Source: an uncultured Bacteroidota bacterium
Lineage (GTDB): Bacteria; Bacteroidota; Bacteroidia; Bacteroidales; VadinHA17
DNA length: 32,150 bases
Direction of reading: 5' to 3'
NCBI GenBank assembly: GCA_903824785.1
Contig: CAIJYD010000009.1
Coordinates: forward strand, 1-32,150
Under the pieces are notes generated by a model. It ran no database searches. It saw nothing but the letters and a program-made list of their open reading frames with translations, and was not told the origin of the DNA. This document shows positions 24,465-32,150 of this stretch, in pieces. Every line of letters begins with the position of its first letter. Within the stretch, counting starts at the first letter, position 1. Position numbers and translations under genes: made by a program.

Positions 24465-25661
24465 TTATTCCTCCTCATCCACCATTTTCCATGGTGGCAG
24501 TAACCATAACAAGAATGTGAGGATCCCGATAGGAAGTATAAGCCAGAATGCGGCCATAAGTGTTCCATCGAGACCAATCAGGCCCAGTTTAAAACTTGTA
24601 AATCCAGAGAAACTTTTTGAAAATAACTGTCCGCCGATTACAACATTCCATCTCATCGAATAAACGCCTATCAGAACAAGTATTCCTACAATGAAATACA
24701 TTGTCTTACGCACTTTTATCTTATGCTTGTAGAACTGAAGGAAAGCAAGGGTTATAAGTGGGATCAGAGTACCCACAAGACCCTGAGAGATAAAAAGTGT
24801 GAGGTATAATTTACCCGAGACCAGCAATTTTATTATCTCAAAAGATTCTTCTGCTACGTAAATCCTGTGGATCTGGTCGAGAGCTTCAAGAGTAAAGTCA
24901 AGAATCAGTACAAAGAAGAGATACTTCCCGATTGCATCAAGCACATTCAGATCGATGGTTTTTTTACGGAAATATGAAATTATCATATAGACGAGCAGGA
25001 CCAGTGAAATTCCGGATACCATTGCTGAGAAGAGGAATATTATTGGCATAAGAGGTGTTGACCACCATGGATTTGCTTTTATTGATCCGAAAATAAACCC
25101 GACATATCCGTGTAAGATAAATGCCGACGGAATCCCGACAACGGTAATAATATATCCCAGTTTTCTGTCCCATTTCAGTGCCTGAGGAGAAATATCGCTT
25201 ACCCCAAGTGTAAGAATCTTGTAAACCCACTTCATTACACCTTTTTTCTCATTCGACCAAACAACCATACTGTGACGGTAGTCGAACCAGATCTCAAGCA
25301 AAAGAACAACTGCAAGATACCACAGGTAAACAAACCCGAATATGGCCATTGCAGAAGAAGAGTGAGGCGTAATCATTATTTCGTATGCTCTCTGAGGCTG
25401 CGAGAGATGGCTTATCAGAGGCATTGTTGCTACCAGAAGAAATGAAAGAGCAGTAAGAAGAGCAATCTGGTAAGTAGGTTTCAGAATCTTAACCTTGAAA
25501 ACCCTTTCCAGGGAAGCCAGAATAAATGCTCCGGCAACAAGCCCTGTAATAAAAGGGTAAACAACTATCAGAATTCCCCATTGCAGGTCAATCTCATTTG
25601 GGAATATATAACCCTGTGAATTGGCCAGGATATCGTACAGGTTTTGGTATTGTGGTTCCAT
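24465..25661 (-). CDS. nrfD: NrfD/PsrC family quinone-interacting membrane subunit
   Basis: The integral membrane subunit that exchanges electrons with the menaquinone pool. The 398-residue protein has about ten hydrophobic helices and the family N-terminus, DLQWGILIVVYPFITGLVAG. Family members such as PsrC, NrfD, DsrP and QrcD are partnered by a periplasmic four-cluster ferredoxin, and exactly that gene lies one base upstream in transcript order (25663). A tetraheme cytochrome precedes it. No molybdopterin catalytic subunit is encoded nearby. The symbol is given for the family, not as proof of nitrite reductase function. Confidence 0.88.
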   Translation of the reverse strand: MEPQYQNLYDILANSQGYIFPNEIDLQWGILIVVYPFITGLVAGAFILASLERVFKVKILKPTYQIALLTALSFLLVATMPLISHLSQPQRAYEIMITPHSSSAMAIFGFVYLWYLAVVLLLEIWFDYRHSMVVWSNEKKGVMKWVYKILTLGVSDISPQALKWDRKLGYIITVVGIPSAFILHGYVGFIFGSIKANPWWSTPLMPIIFLFSAMVSGISLVLLVYMIISYFRKKTIDLNVLDAIGKYLFFVLILDFTLEALDQIHRIYVAEESFEIIKLLVSGKLYLTLFISQGLVGTLIPLITLAFLQFYKHKIKVRKTMYFIVGILVLIGVYSMRWNVVIGGQLFSKSFSGFTSFKLGLIGLDGTLMAAFWLILPIGILTFLLWLLPPWKMVDEEE

Positions 25662-25662
25662 A

Positions 25663-26430
25663 TTATCTTGCCTCCGAACTTAATGCATTATAATAAAGTT
25701 TAGCTCCGGTATTAAGGTTAGGCCTGAGTACCTGAGTTGTATGCTCCTTTAAAAATTTAACAAGAGGGCCCTGTTTGTCTCTCAGATTACCATACATTCT
25801 GGCACCGGTTGGACAAACTTCCATACAGGCGGGAGCAAGATTTTTCTTCAACCTGTGGTAGCAAAGTGTGCATTTGTTTGCAACTTTTTTCACAGGATGA
25901 ATAAACCTGCAGCCATAAGGACATGCCTGAACGCAATACCTGCAACCTATACAGTATTTCTCATCAACGAGAACGACACCCTCGGGGCTTAAAAATGTTG
26001 CACCTACGGGGCAAACCTGTTCACAAGGTGATTTTGCACAATGGTTGCACATTTTTGGAAGAAAGAAAGATTTAAAGATATCCTCATCAGGAACTCTCTG
26101 AACAAATCCGTCTATACCACCGTTGGGAGAGACAATATCCACTGTGCCATCATTTTTTACAGTATATTGTTCAACCCAGTTACGAAAGAAAAATGGTTCT
26201 TTCGGAACATCATTTTCATTTTTGCAGGCTTTAGCGCAGCTCCCGCAACCGATACATTTCTCAATATCTATTGCAATACCATACCAGGGCAGAGTTTCAT
26301 CTTTGGGTTCTGCGGCAAAAATCAAAATCTGTGATGATTTCAGCCAGGTATAACCGATTGTAGCGCCTGCCAGAGTAACAGCCGATTTAAGAAATTTCCT
26401 TCTTGACGATCCTATTTTTTCATTTCCCAT
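25663..26430 (-). CDS. Tat-exported ferredoxin-like protein with four [4Fe-4S] sites
   Basis: A periplasmic electron-transfer subunit (NrfC/PsrB/DsrO-like). A twin-arginine signal, SSRRKFLKSAVTLAGA, lies close to the N-terminus. Counting from the ATG at 26430, 16 cysteines form four clusters: Cys59/62/65/69, Cys128/131/136/140, Cys160/163/166/170 and Cys187/190/202/206. The last has the C-x2-C-x11-C-x3-C spacing typical of this family. A longer frame starts at 26460, but the ATG at 26430 still gives a complete Tat signal and overlaps the cytochrome gene by only 19 bases. It should carry electrons between the NrfD quinone subunit and the tetraheme cytochrome. Confidence 0.9.
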   Translation of the reverse strand: MGNEKIGSSRRKFLKSAVTLAGATIGYTWLKSSQILIFAAEPKDETLPWYGIAIDIEKCIGCGSCAKACKNENDVPKEPFFFRNWVEQYTVKNDGTVDIVSPNGGIDGFVQRVPDEDIFKSFFLPKMCNHCAKSPCEQVCPVGATFLSPEGVVLVDEKYCIGCRYCVQACPYGCRFIHPVKKVANKCTLCYHRLKKNLAPACMEVCPTGARMYGNLRDKQGPLVKFLKEHTTQVLRPNLNTGAKLYYNALSSEAR

Positions 26431-26876
26431 GGTTGATGCGGATTGTGACATTCTGTGCAATTTTTTCCAATATTATGTTTAGTAAGGTCGACCTGTAAAA
26501 CAGCATCTTTCTGTCTTGCGGCATTCATCATGTGGCAATTCCCGCAGAATTCCCTGCCTGTCGGTTTTAAAATATCTGCTGCCTCTGCACTTGTTGAGTG
26601 TTTCTGACCCGGCCCATGGCAGGTTTCACAATGTATCCCGCTATGAACATCCAGTGCTTTCAGATCTTCTATATCCTGATGACATTCAAAGCAGGCCTGC
26701 TGCCCTGCATAATGAATCTCAATAGTTGAATAATCATCCATTGAGGCAGCGCGATAGGGGCCATACTTTCCAAAAGTGTCCGGAATAAGAAGATGTCGCA
26801 AAACCAGAAAAAGAGAGATAACTATTGCAAATGCGAGTGCAAGTCGTGGTATTTGAGGTGGAATATATCTCTTCAT
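26412..26876 (-). CDS. Membrane-anchored tetraheme c-type cytochrome
   Basis: A 154-residue protein with one N-terminal membrane helix or uncleaved signal anchor (about 11-30). Four heme c motifs follow: CFECH (62-66), CETCH (83-87), CGNCH (111-115) and CTECH (140-144). Additional histidines (for example His55, His78, His93, His134 and His147) can serve as distal ligands, so bis-histidine hemes are likely. Size and anchor recall NrfH/NapC-like or DsrJ-like cytochromes, without close identity I can claim. First gene of the redox module; the ferredoxin gene overlaps its end. Confidence 0.88.
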   Translation of the reverse strand: MKRYIPPQIPRLALAFAIVISLFLVLRHLLIPDTFGKYGPYRAASMDDYSTIEIHYAGQQACFECHQDIEDLKALDVHSGIHCETCHGPGQKHSTSAEAADILKPTGREFCGNCHMMNAARQKDAVLQVDLTKHNIGKNCTECHNPHQPWEMKK

Positions 26877-26953
26877 TTAAGTATGAATATATATTTATAA
26901 TTCTTTTCAGGAGTGACCAAATTATGCTTTGTTATTTTACAAACAGTAGAAAA

Positions 26954-26994
26954 ATGATATTTATGAACCTGATTATATGATATTTATACTGATT
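26954..26994. repeat. Two direct repeats upstream of the cytochrome-ferredoxin-NrfD operon
   Basis: ATGATATTTAT occurs at 26954-26964 and 26977-26987 (23-base period). Each is followed a few bases later by CTGATT (26969-26974 and 26989-26994). The pair lies 78-118 bases upstream of the cytochrome start codon, where a regulator site would be expected. The DNA is AT-rich, so chance cannot be excluded. I found no well-matched TTTG / TAnnTTTG promoter in this 268-base gap. Confidence 0.4.
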
Positions 26995-27040
26995 CTAAAT
27001 AGCTCTTTTCCGGAGTTTTTTGGTAAATAAAGCACGAAAG

Positions 27041-27119
27041 CCCCAAGGGATGGGGAGACAGGAATTTATTGTTATTGTATTAACAAATAGCTGCTGGTAT
27101 TCAGCAACTTCCGTTAATA
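27041..27119 (-). terminator. Hairpins downstream of the methylmalonyl-CoA mutase operon
   Basis: Two structures follow the large-subunit stop. Nearer is a nested stem, TATTAAC (27078-27084) with GTTAATA (27113-27119), enclosing TGCTG / CAGCA. Further on is CCCCA (27041-27045) with TGGGG (27051-27055), followed on the minus strand by the T-rich CTTTCGTGCTTTATTT. The second could be a weak intrinsic terminator; the first may be a 3' end stabiliser. Confidence 0.4.
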
Positions 27120-27144
27120 AAATAACAGAGCTGTGATATCTGAA

Positions 27145-29295
27145 TTAATTGATCTCCAGTAAAACCTCAAGGATCTGTTTTGCTGCTCTGGCAACAGAAG
27201 TACCCGGACCAAAGATTGCCACTACACCGGCATCATAGAGAAACTGATAATCCTGAGGTGGTATCACGCCACCTGCAATAACAAGAATATCTTCACGGCC
27301 AAGTCTCTTCAATTCATTAATTACCTGAGGTATAAGTGTTTTATGTCCGGCAGCCAGACTTGACACACCAAGCACATGGATATCATTTTCAACGGCTTGC
27401 TTTGCGGCTTCTGCAGGGGTCTGGAAGAGAGGCCCGATATCTACATCGAAGCCAATATCGGCATAGCCTGTTGAGACAACTTTTGCGCCACGGTCGTGAC
27501 CATCCTGGCCCATCTTGGCTATCATTATCCTGGGCTGACGGCCCTCTTTTCCGGCAAACCTGGCTACAAGAGCCCTTGCTTCATTGAACTCTTCATCCGG
27601 CTTATACTCGGATGAATAGACACCTGATATTGTTCTTATCACTGCTTTATACCTCCCTGCTATTTTTTCACAAGCATAAGAAATTTCTCCCAAACTGGCA
27701 CGTTTTGAGGCAGCATCAACAGCTAGCTCAAGAAGATTACCATCGCCGGTCTGAACACATTTTGTCAATGCATCAAGGGCACCCTGACATGCTGTTTCGT
27801 CTCTTTCAGCACGAAGCTTTGCCAGTCTCCTGATCTGCGAATCGCGTACAGCTGAGTTATCCACCTCAAGCGTCTCCATCGGATCCTCTTTATCGAGACG
27901 GTATCTGTTAGTGCCTACTATTGTCTGAACCCCTGAATCGATCCTCGCCTGCGTTCTGGCAGCAGCCTCTTCAATACGCATTTTCGGAACTCCCGATTCA
28001 ACTGCTTTTGCCATTCCTCCGAGACTTTCTATTTCCTGAATATGTTCCCAGGCGCGATGAGCAATCTCATGTGTAAGGCTCTCAACATAATACGATCCTG
28101 CCCATGGGTCTATTGCCCTGCATATCTGAGTCTCCTCCTGAATATAGATCTGGGTATTTCTGGCTATCCGTGCCGAGAAATCCGTAGGAAGTGCCATTGC
28201 CTCATCCAGTGCATTTGTATGAAGGCTCTGGGTATGCCCCAGTGCTGCAGCCATCGCTTCAATACAGGTCCTTCCAACATTATTGTACGGATCCTGCTCA
28301 GTTAAGCTCCACCCTGATGTCTGGCAGTGAGTTCTGAGAATAAGCGATTTAATATTTTTTGGTTTGAATTCACTGACAATTTTAGACCAGAGCATCCTTG
28401 CTGCCCTCATCTTGGCAATCTCCATAAAATGATTCATCCCTATTGCCCAGAAAAATGAGATCCTTGGGGCAAACGCATCAATATCGAGCCCTGAATTAAC
28501 TCCGGTTCTCAGATATTCAAGTCCGTCGGCAAGTGTATATGCAAGTTCTATATCGCAGGTTGCGCCAGCCTCCTGCATATGATATCCTGAGATACTTATG
28601 GAGTTGAACTTTGGCATTTTATCGGAGGTATACCGGAAGATATCCGAGATTATCTTCATTGAGAATTCAGGCGGATAAATATATGTGTTCCTGACCATAA
28701 ACTCTTTTAGGATATCATTCTGGATAGTACCGTTCAGCTCATCAAGCTTAGCTCCCTGTTCGAGTGCAGCAACAATATAAAAAGCCATTATAGGAAGTAC
28801 CGCTCCATTCATTGTCATCGAAACTGACATCTTATTCAGAGGGATCTGGTCAAAGAGTAATTTCATATCAAGAATTGAGTCGACAGCAACACCTGCCTTT
28901 CCAACATCTCCTGCAACCCTTTCATGATCTGAATCGTATCCTCGGTGCGTTGCAAGGTCGAATGCCACAGATAAACCCTTTTGCCCAGCTGCAAGGTTGC
29001 GCCGGTAAAAGGCATTTGACTCTTCAGCTGTTGAGAATCCGGCATATTGCCTGATAGTCCATGGGAGCATTGCATACATACCGGAATAGGGTCCGTTTAA
29101 AAAAGGTGGCAACCCGGCACCGTAGCCAAGGTGCTCCATTCCTGCAAGATCTTCTTTTGTATAGACACTTTTTACAGCTATTTTTTCGGGTGTGATCCAA
29201 CCTTTCTTAAGGTTATTCGCCTTTGTCCATTCACCGGAATCTGTTTTTGGAACGGATAGTGAAGAAAGGTCGCTATATCTGAATTTTGGTCTCAT
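27145..29295 (-). CDS. mutB: Methylmalonyl-CoA mutase large (catalytic) subunit
   Basis: Adenosylcobalamin enzyme interconverting succinyl-CoA and (R)-methylmalonyl-CoA, used for propionate formation or for propionyl-CoA use. The 716-residue protein has the TIM-barrel CoA-binding region (~60-560; [41 protein letters not shown] region). The C-terminal cobalamin-binding domain (~590-716) has D-G-H-D-R-G at 598-603, where His600 is the cobalt ligand. The length is full. It begins 4 bases after the small-subunit gene, so the two form an operon. The chaperone gene meaB and the epimerase are not in the window. Confidence 0.97.
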   Translation of the reverse strand: MRPKFRYSDLSSLSVPKTDSGEWTKANNLKKGWITPEKIAVKSVYTKEDLAGMEHLGYGAGLPPFLNGPYSGMYAMLPWTIRQYAGFSTAEESNAFYRRNLAAGQKGLSVAFDLATHRGYDSDHERVAGDVGKAGVAVDSILDMKLLFDQIPLNKMSVSMTMNGAVLPIMAFYIVAALEQGAKLDELNGTIQNDILKEFMVRNTYIYPPEFSMKIISDIFRYTSDKMPKFNSISISGYHMQEAGATCDIELAYTLADGLEYLRTGVNSGLDIDAFAPRISFFWAIGMNHFMEIAKMRAARMLWSKIVSEFKPKNIKSLILRTHCQTSGWSLTEQDPYNNVGRTCIEAMAAALGHTQSLHTNALDEAMALPTDFSARIARNTQIYIQEETQICRAIDPWAGSYYVESLTHEIAHRAWEHIQEIESLGGMAKAVESGVPKMRIEEAAARTQARIDSGVQTIVGTNRYRLDKEDPMETLEVDNSAVRDSQIRRLAKLRAERDETACQGALDALTKCVQTGDGNLLELAVDAASKRASLGEISYACEKIAGRYKAVIRTISGVYSSEYKPDEEFNEARALVARFAGKEGRQPRIMIAKMGQDGHDRGAKVVSTGYADIGFDVDIGPLFQTPAEAAKQAVENDIHVLGVSSLAAGHKTLIPQVINELKRLGREDILVIAGGVIPPQDYQFLYDAGVVAIFGPGTSVARAAKQILEVLLEIN

Positions 29296-29299
29296 AATC

Positions 29300-30793
29300 T
29301 TACTTATTCTCTTTTATCTGATCAATCCTCAGCCGTTCAAGCTCCTCCGAACCTCTGAAAAGTTTAACCGGTTCTACCATCAGATCATCTTCAAAAGCAG
29401 TGGCTTTAAACATTCTCTCCGGTTCAATTCCTGAAGGAACCTTTTCATTCAGATCAGGAAACCTGTTTGTGCCAAGTAGAATCTCTTTCCCGCTGGAAAT
29501 ATCCTGCCTCCTTTTTAAAGCAGATTCAGACAATTTTCCCTGTATCAGCCCTGACAATAATGAGGCCAGAAATCCACCATTCTCCTCAATTTCAAGGAAT
29601 AATTTCCAGGCGCTATCGGCAATAAGGTTTGTGAGATTTTCAATATAATAGGAGCCGGCGGCAGGATCAGCAACTTTATCGAAATACGATTCTTCTTTAA
29701 GTATCAGCTGCTGGTTGCGGGCAACTCTTTCGGAGAATTCCCCGGGCGACCTGAAAGCTATATCGAATGTCTGAACGGTAAGTGAATCTGTTCCGCCTAT
29801 AACCGCCGACATTGCTTCGGTCTGTGTCCTGAGCATATTTACAAAAGGATCAAAAACTGTTTTGTTCCATTCACTGGTAACACAATGGATCTCCATTTTA
29901 ATGGCTTCATTGCCTGAAAGATTAAACCTTCCGGTAACAACTGACCAGAGCAGGCGTGCAGCTCTTAATTTTGCTACCTCAAAGAAATAGTTCGACCCTG
30001 TGCCGAAACTGAAACGGATCTTAGAAGCTGCAAGATCTGCACTCAATCCCCTTTCGGTAAGCTGTGTCATATATTCGTTTCCCATTGCGATCCCGAATGC
30101 AAGTTCCTGTACAATACCGGCTCCTGCATTAGTAAAATATGAGGCATTCAGATGAATTGTCCGCAGATATGGAATAACTGAAGAGGATGTTGTTAAGGAG
30201 GCCAGATAATCTAATCCCTGTTCAATGGTAACACATAGTTTCCCATTCACCATTAAACGTCCAAGAGGATCGGCTTCTATTGCTCCGTGAATCTTCTGAA
30301 GGTCAAGACCTCTCTCCTCTGAAATCAATAATATAAGGTCAAGGATCTCTTTCGCTTTGCCATTACAAAAAAAGTTTATCTCAATGGCTTCAATCAGGAT
30401 TTCGCTGAGAAGCAACCTGAAATTTTGTTCGTTGACAGATTCAGGTTCGGTAATAATGAATCCGATTGAATCAACCCCTTTTGTAAGAAGATTCCGGGCT
30501 TTCATATTTGCCACGGCATAATCCGACACCTCAATATTCTGTCTTACACGCCAGTTGTTATCATGTATTTTTGTTCCCCGTATGAAGGGAAATTCCCCGG
30601 GGAGGGTATTGATATACTTAAGGTTTTCAAGATCTGCCATCCGGTAAAAAGGGTTTACATCAAATCCTTCAGCCGTTTTCCAGACAAGTTTTTCATTAAA
30701 ATCAGCTCCCTTCAGGTCGGCCATGATTTTATCCATCCACTCTTTTGTACTTACCGGAGGAAACTGTTCAAATAATTTTTCCTGATTCACCAT
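29300..30793 (-). CDS. mutA: Methylmalonyl-CoA mutase small subunit, short form
   Basis: The non-catalytic partner of the mutase heterodimer, homologous to the large subunit's barrel. Starting at the ATG at 30793 ([19 protein letters not shown]) it has 497 residues; an upstream in-frame ATG at 30820 would add nine unlikely residues. The barrel region is recognisable ([54 protein letters not shown]). The protein stops shortly after [15 protein letters not shown]. It therefore lacks the degenerate cobalamin-binding-like domain that extends the actinobacterial subunit to more than 600 residues. Four bases separate it from mutB and there is no remnant in between, so the short form looks natural. 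Confidence 0.93.
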   Translation of the reverse strand: MVNQEKLFEQFPPVSTKEWMDKIMADLKGADFNEKLVWKTAEGFDVNPFYRMADLENLKYINTLPGEFPFIRGTKIHDNNWRVRQNIEVSDYAVANMKARNLLTKGVDSIGFIITEPESVNEQNFRLLLSEILIEAIEINFFCNGKAKEILDLILLISEERGLDLQKIHGAIEADPLGRLMVNGKLCVTIEQGLDYLASLTTSSSVIPYLRTIHLNASYFTNAGAGIVQELAFGIAMGNEYMTQLTERGLSADLAASKIRFSFGTGSNYFFEVAKLRAARLLWSVVTGRFNLSGNEAIKMEIHCVTSEWNKTVFDPFVNMLRTQTEAMSAVIGGTDSLTVQTFDIAFRSPGEFSERVARNQQLILKEESYFDKVADPAAGSYYIENLTNLIADSAWKLFLEIEENGGFLASLLSGLIQGKLSESALKRRQDISSGKEILLGTNRFPDLNEKVPSGIEPERMFKATAFEDDLMVEPVKLFRGSEELERLRIDQIKENK

Positions 30794-30888
30794 TATTTTA
30801 ACTGTTGAAAATATTAGCACAAATAAAGCTAAAAACCATCTATGCGAATATGAATTTTATCATATTGAAGTGCTTACTGGATAGCCGG

Positions 30889-31978
30889 TTATTTCCCTGC
30901 AAATTCCATCAGAAACGATTTTATGAATGGATTCAGGTCTCCGTCAAGAACTGCCTGTACGTTACCTGTCTCGTGGTTTGTTCTTAGATCCTTAATCATT
31001 TTATAAGGATGAAGCACATAGGATCTTATCTGCGACCCCCATTCAATTTTTTTCTTTTCTCCTTCAATTAATGCCTGCTCCTCCCGCTGCTTTCTCAGCT
31101 CAAGTTCATACAGCTGCGACTTAAGGATCCGCAAGGCATTCTCTTTGTTATTGAGCTGCGACCGGGTCTCCTGATTTTCAACAACAAGACCTGAAGGAGC
31201 GTGTTTTAGTCTGACTGCCGTCTCGACCTTGTTGACATTCTGTCCCCCTGCACCACTCGATCTGAAGGTATCCCATGAAATATCTGCAGGATTTATTTCG
31301 ATCTCGATGGTGTTATCCACAAGCGGTGAGATAAATACCGAAGCAAATGTTGTCTGACGTTTTCCCTGTGCATTGAAGGGAGAGATCCTGACAAGACGGT
31401 GAACCCCGTTTTCGCTTTTCAGGTAACCGTATGCCCGCTCTCCGGTTATTTCGATTGTTACTGATTTTATTCCTACCTCATCACCCGACTGGTAATCAAG
31501 TTCCTTCACCTTATAATTATTTCTTTCTGCCCACCGGAGATACATCCTCATAAGCATTGCGGCCCAGTCATTGCTCTCGGTACCGCCTGCGCCGGAATTG
31601 ATTTTTAAAATAGCCCCAAGCTGGTCTTCCTCTTTCTGAAGCATATTCCTTACTTCCAGATCCTCGATCATCGATAAACAATTGCTGTATTGCTTATCAA
31701 CATCCTCCTCTGTTGCTTCTCCCTCCCTGTAAAAATCAAAAAGAACCACCAGGTCGTCAATCGCGGTGTTTATTTTATCAAAATCTGTTGTCCAGCTTTT
31801 TATCTGTGCAATGCCTTTAAGGAGATCCTCGGCTTTCTTTGGATCGTTCCATAAGCCGGGCTGTTGTGACATGTCCTCCTTTTCAGCTATAAGAATCAGT
31901 TTGCCTTCAATGTCAAAGGTACCTCCTTAACGCATCGCGGCGTCCCGATAAATCCTTTATCTGTTCGTTAGTTATCAT
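30889..31978 (-). CDS. prfB: Peptide chain release factor 2 (programmed +1 frameshift)
   Basis: Releases nascent peptides at UGA and UAA codons. The gene starts at the ATG at 31978, reads 21 codons (MITNEQIKDLSGRRDALRRYL) — the last being CTT — and meets an in-frame TGA at 31915-31913. Slipping +1 past the T at 31915 continues at GAC (31914) for 341 more residues, giving 362 residues, close to the E. coli 365. The stop-codon recognition motif SPF is at about 199-201 and the peptidyl-hydrolysis motif GGQ at about 244-246. The first ATG after the shift, at 31872, is an internal methionine and not the true start. prmC, whose product modifies the GGQ glutamine, is also in this window. Confidence 0.97.
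31912..31927 (-). promoter_or_regulatory. prfB autoregulatory frameshift site
   Basis: On the minus strand AGGAGG (31927-31922), a three-base spacer TAC, then CTT TGA C. This is the known RF2 recoding signal: an internal Shine-Dalgarno three bases before the slippery CUU codon and an in-frame UGA followed by C. Low RF2 activity slows termination at the UGA and favours the shift, so the protein limits its own synthesis. Confidence 0.95.
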
Positions 31979-31998
31979 TAATTAAGTTTTAATCCATG

Positions 31999-32030
31999 CA
32001 AATTTAATCTTTTAACCTGAATTATTCATA
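31999..32030 (-). promoter_or_regulatory. Probable prfB promoter
   Basis: TAAATTTG (32006-31999, minus strand) fits TAnnTTTG. A TATG (32030-32027), one mismatch from TTTG, lies 20 bases upstream. The resulting leader is about 15 bases. Confidence 0.5.
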
Positions 32031-32069
32031 AAAAGGGGGTTTTTGTTCTTCAATTACAACTTAATTAGT

Positions 32070-32077
32070 TATATTTG
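32070..32077 (+). promoter_or_regulatory. Probable -7 element for the partial plus-strand gene
   Basis: TATATTTG fits TAnnTTTG and ends 32 bases before the ATG at 32110. A TTTG at 32042-32045 is 24 bases upstream, longer than the usual spacing, so this is a partial match. Confidence 0.4.
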
Positions 32078-32109
32078 AAGTGCTTACAACAAAAAAGCCC
32101 CCCTCTATT

Positions 32110-32150
32110 ATGATAAACAAAAATACAGAATATTTCACACAAGAACTTAA
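32110..32150 (+). CDS. N-terminal start of an unidentified protein (partial)
   Basis: An ATG at 32110 opens a frame (MINKNTEYFTQEL) that runs off the window after 13 codons. Support is the -7-like element upstream and the divergent position relative to prfB. Too short to assign a family. Confidence 0.4.
   Translation, partial: MINKNTEYFTQEL

Noticed and set aside
24465-26876. Alternative complex III or a molybdenum reductase operon
   Set aside because: No pentaheme ActA, ActB-like or molybdopterin gene is present, and neighbouring genes on both sides are unrelated.
27031-27060. Possible cobalamin riboswitch near the B12-dependent mutase genes
   Set aside because: The GC-rich CCCCA/TGGGG stem lies downstream of the operon, not upstream, and none of the conserved B12-box bases are present.
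29192-29434. 80-codon plus-strand frame across the mutA-mutB junction
   Set aside because: It spans the 4-base junction of two clear minus-strand genes and has no independent support.
30868-32089. 13-base direct repeat TTGAAGTGCTTAC downstream and upstream of prfB
   Set aside because: A few matches of this length are expected by chance in 32 kb, and there is no mirrored structure or target duplication to suggest a mobile element.

Overview
The window looks like chromosomal housekeeping and metabolic DNA from a member of the Bacteroidota, probably a Bacteroidales-like anaerobe or facultative anaerobe; genus is not resolvable. The evidence is: several promoters with the Bacteroidota -33/-7 pattern (TTTG, 19-20 bases, TAnnTTTG); ribosomal protein bS16 with a long Ala/Glu-rich tail; a two-gene methylmalonyl-CoA mutase with a short small subunit; a two-component-type propeller sensor with a Y_Y_Y domain; and moderately AT-rich DNA. 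I see no tRNA, rRNA, CRISPR array, insertion sequence or phage gene. No stretch over 300 bases lacks a gene. The largest gaps (4553-4838, 8326-8616, 26877-27144) hold promoters, hairpins or short repeats.

Layout. 1-1217: the tail of an unidentified gene, then a membrane-anchored endonuclease/exonuclease/phosphatase protein whose 5' end seems frameshifted. 1214-4552 (minus): a serine/threonine dehydratase-like PLP enzyme and a K+-dependent membrane pyrophosphatase. 4839-7134 (plus): dapD, a family 2 glycosyltransferase and a TsaC-type threonylcarbamoyl-AMP synthase. 7188-8325 (minus): rpsP-rimM. 8617-13054 (plus): dnaE, trxA and a LOG-family protein. 13051-18585 (minus): an operon of an exported TPR/caspase-like protein and a giant propeller sensor with a SpoIIE/PP2C phosphatase output. 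18752-21199: ribD, with divergent prmC-recX. 21205-26876 (minus): seven co-directional genes, beginning with tetraheme cytochrome, Tat-exported ferredoxin and NrfD-type quinol subunit, then a DUF2339-like membrane protein, a thioredoxin-fold lipoprotein and two small membrane proteins. 27145-30793 (minus): methylmalonyl-CoA mutase subunits. 30889-31978 (minus): prfB (RF2) with a programmed +1 frameshift. 32110 to the end: the first codons of an unknown plus-strand gene.

Functionally most genes are core (replication, translation quality and termination, lysine, riboflavin, redox). Two accessory modules deserve attention. One is the caspase/propeller-phosphatase pair, which may be an envelope signalling system with a periplasmic protease partner. 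The other is the NrfD/ferredoxin/tetraheme cytochrome module, which has no catalytic molybdenum subunit in view. The mutase points to propionyl-CoA/succinyl-CoA interconversion, and the pyrophosphatase to pyrophosphate-driven ion pumping, both common in energy-limited Bacteroidota.
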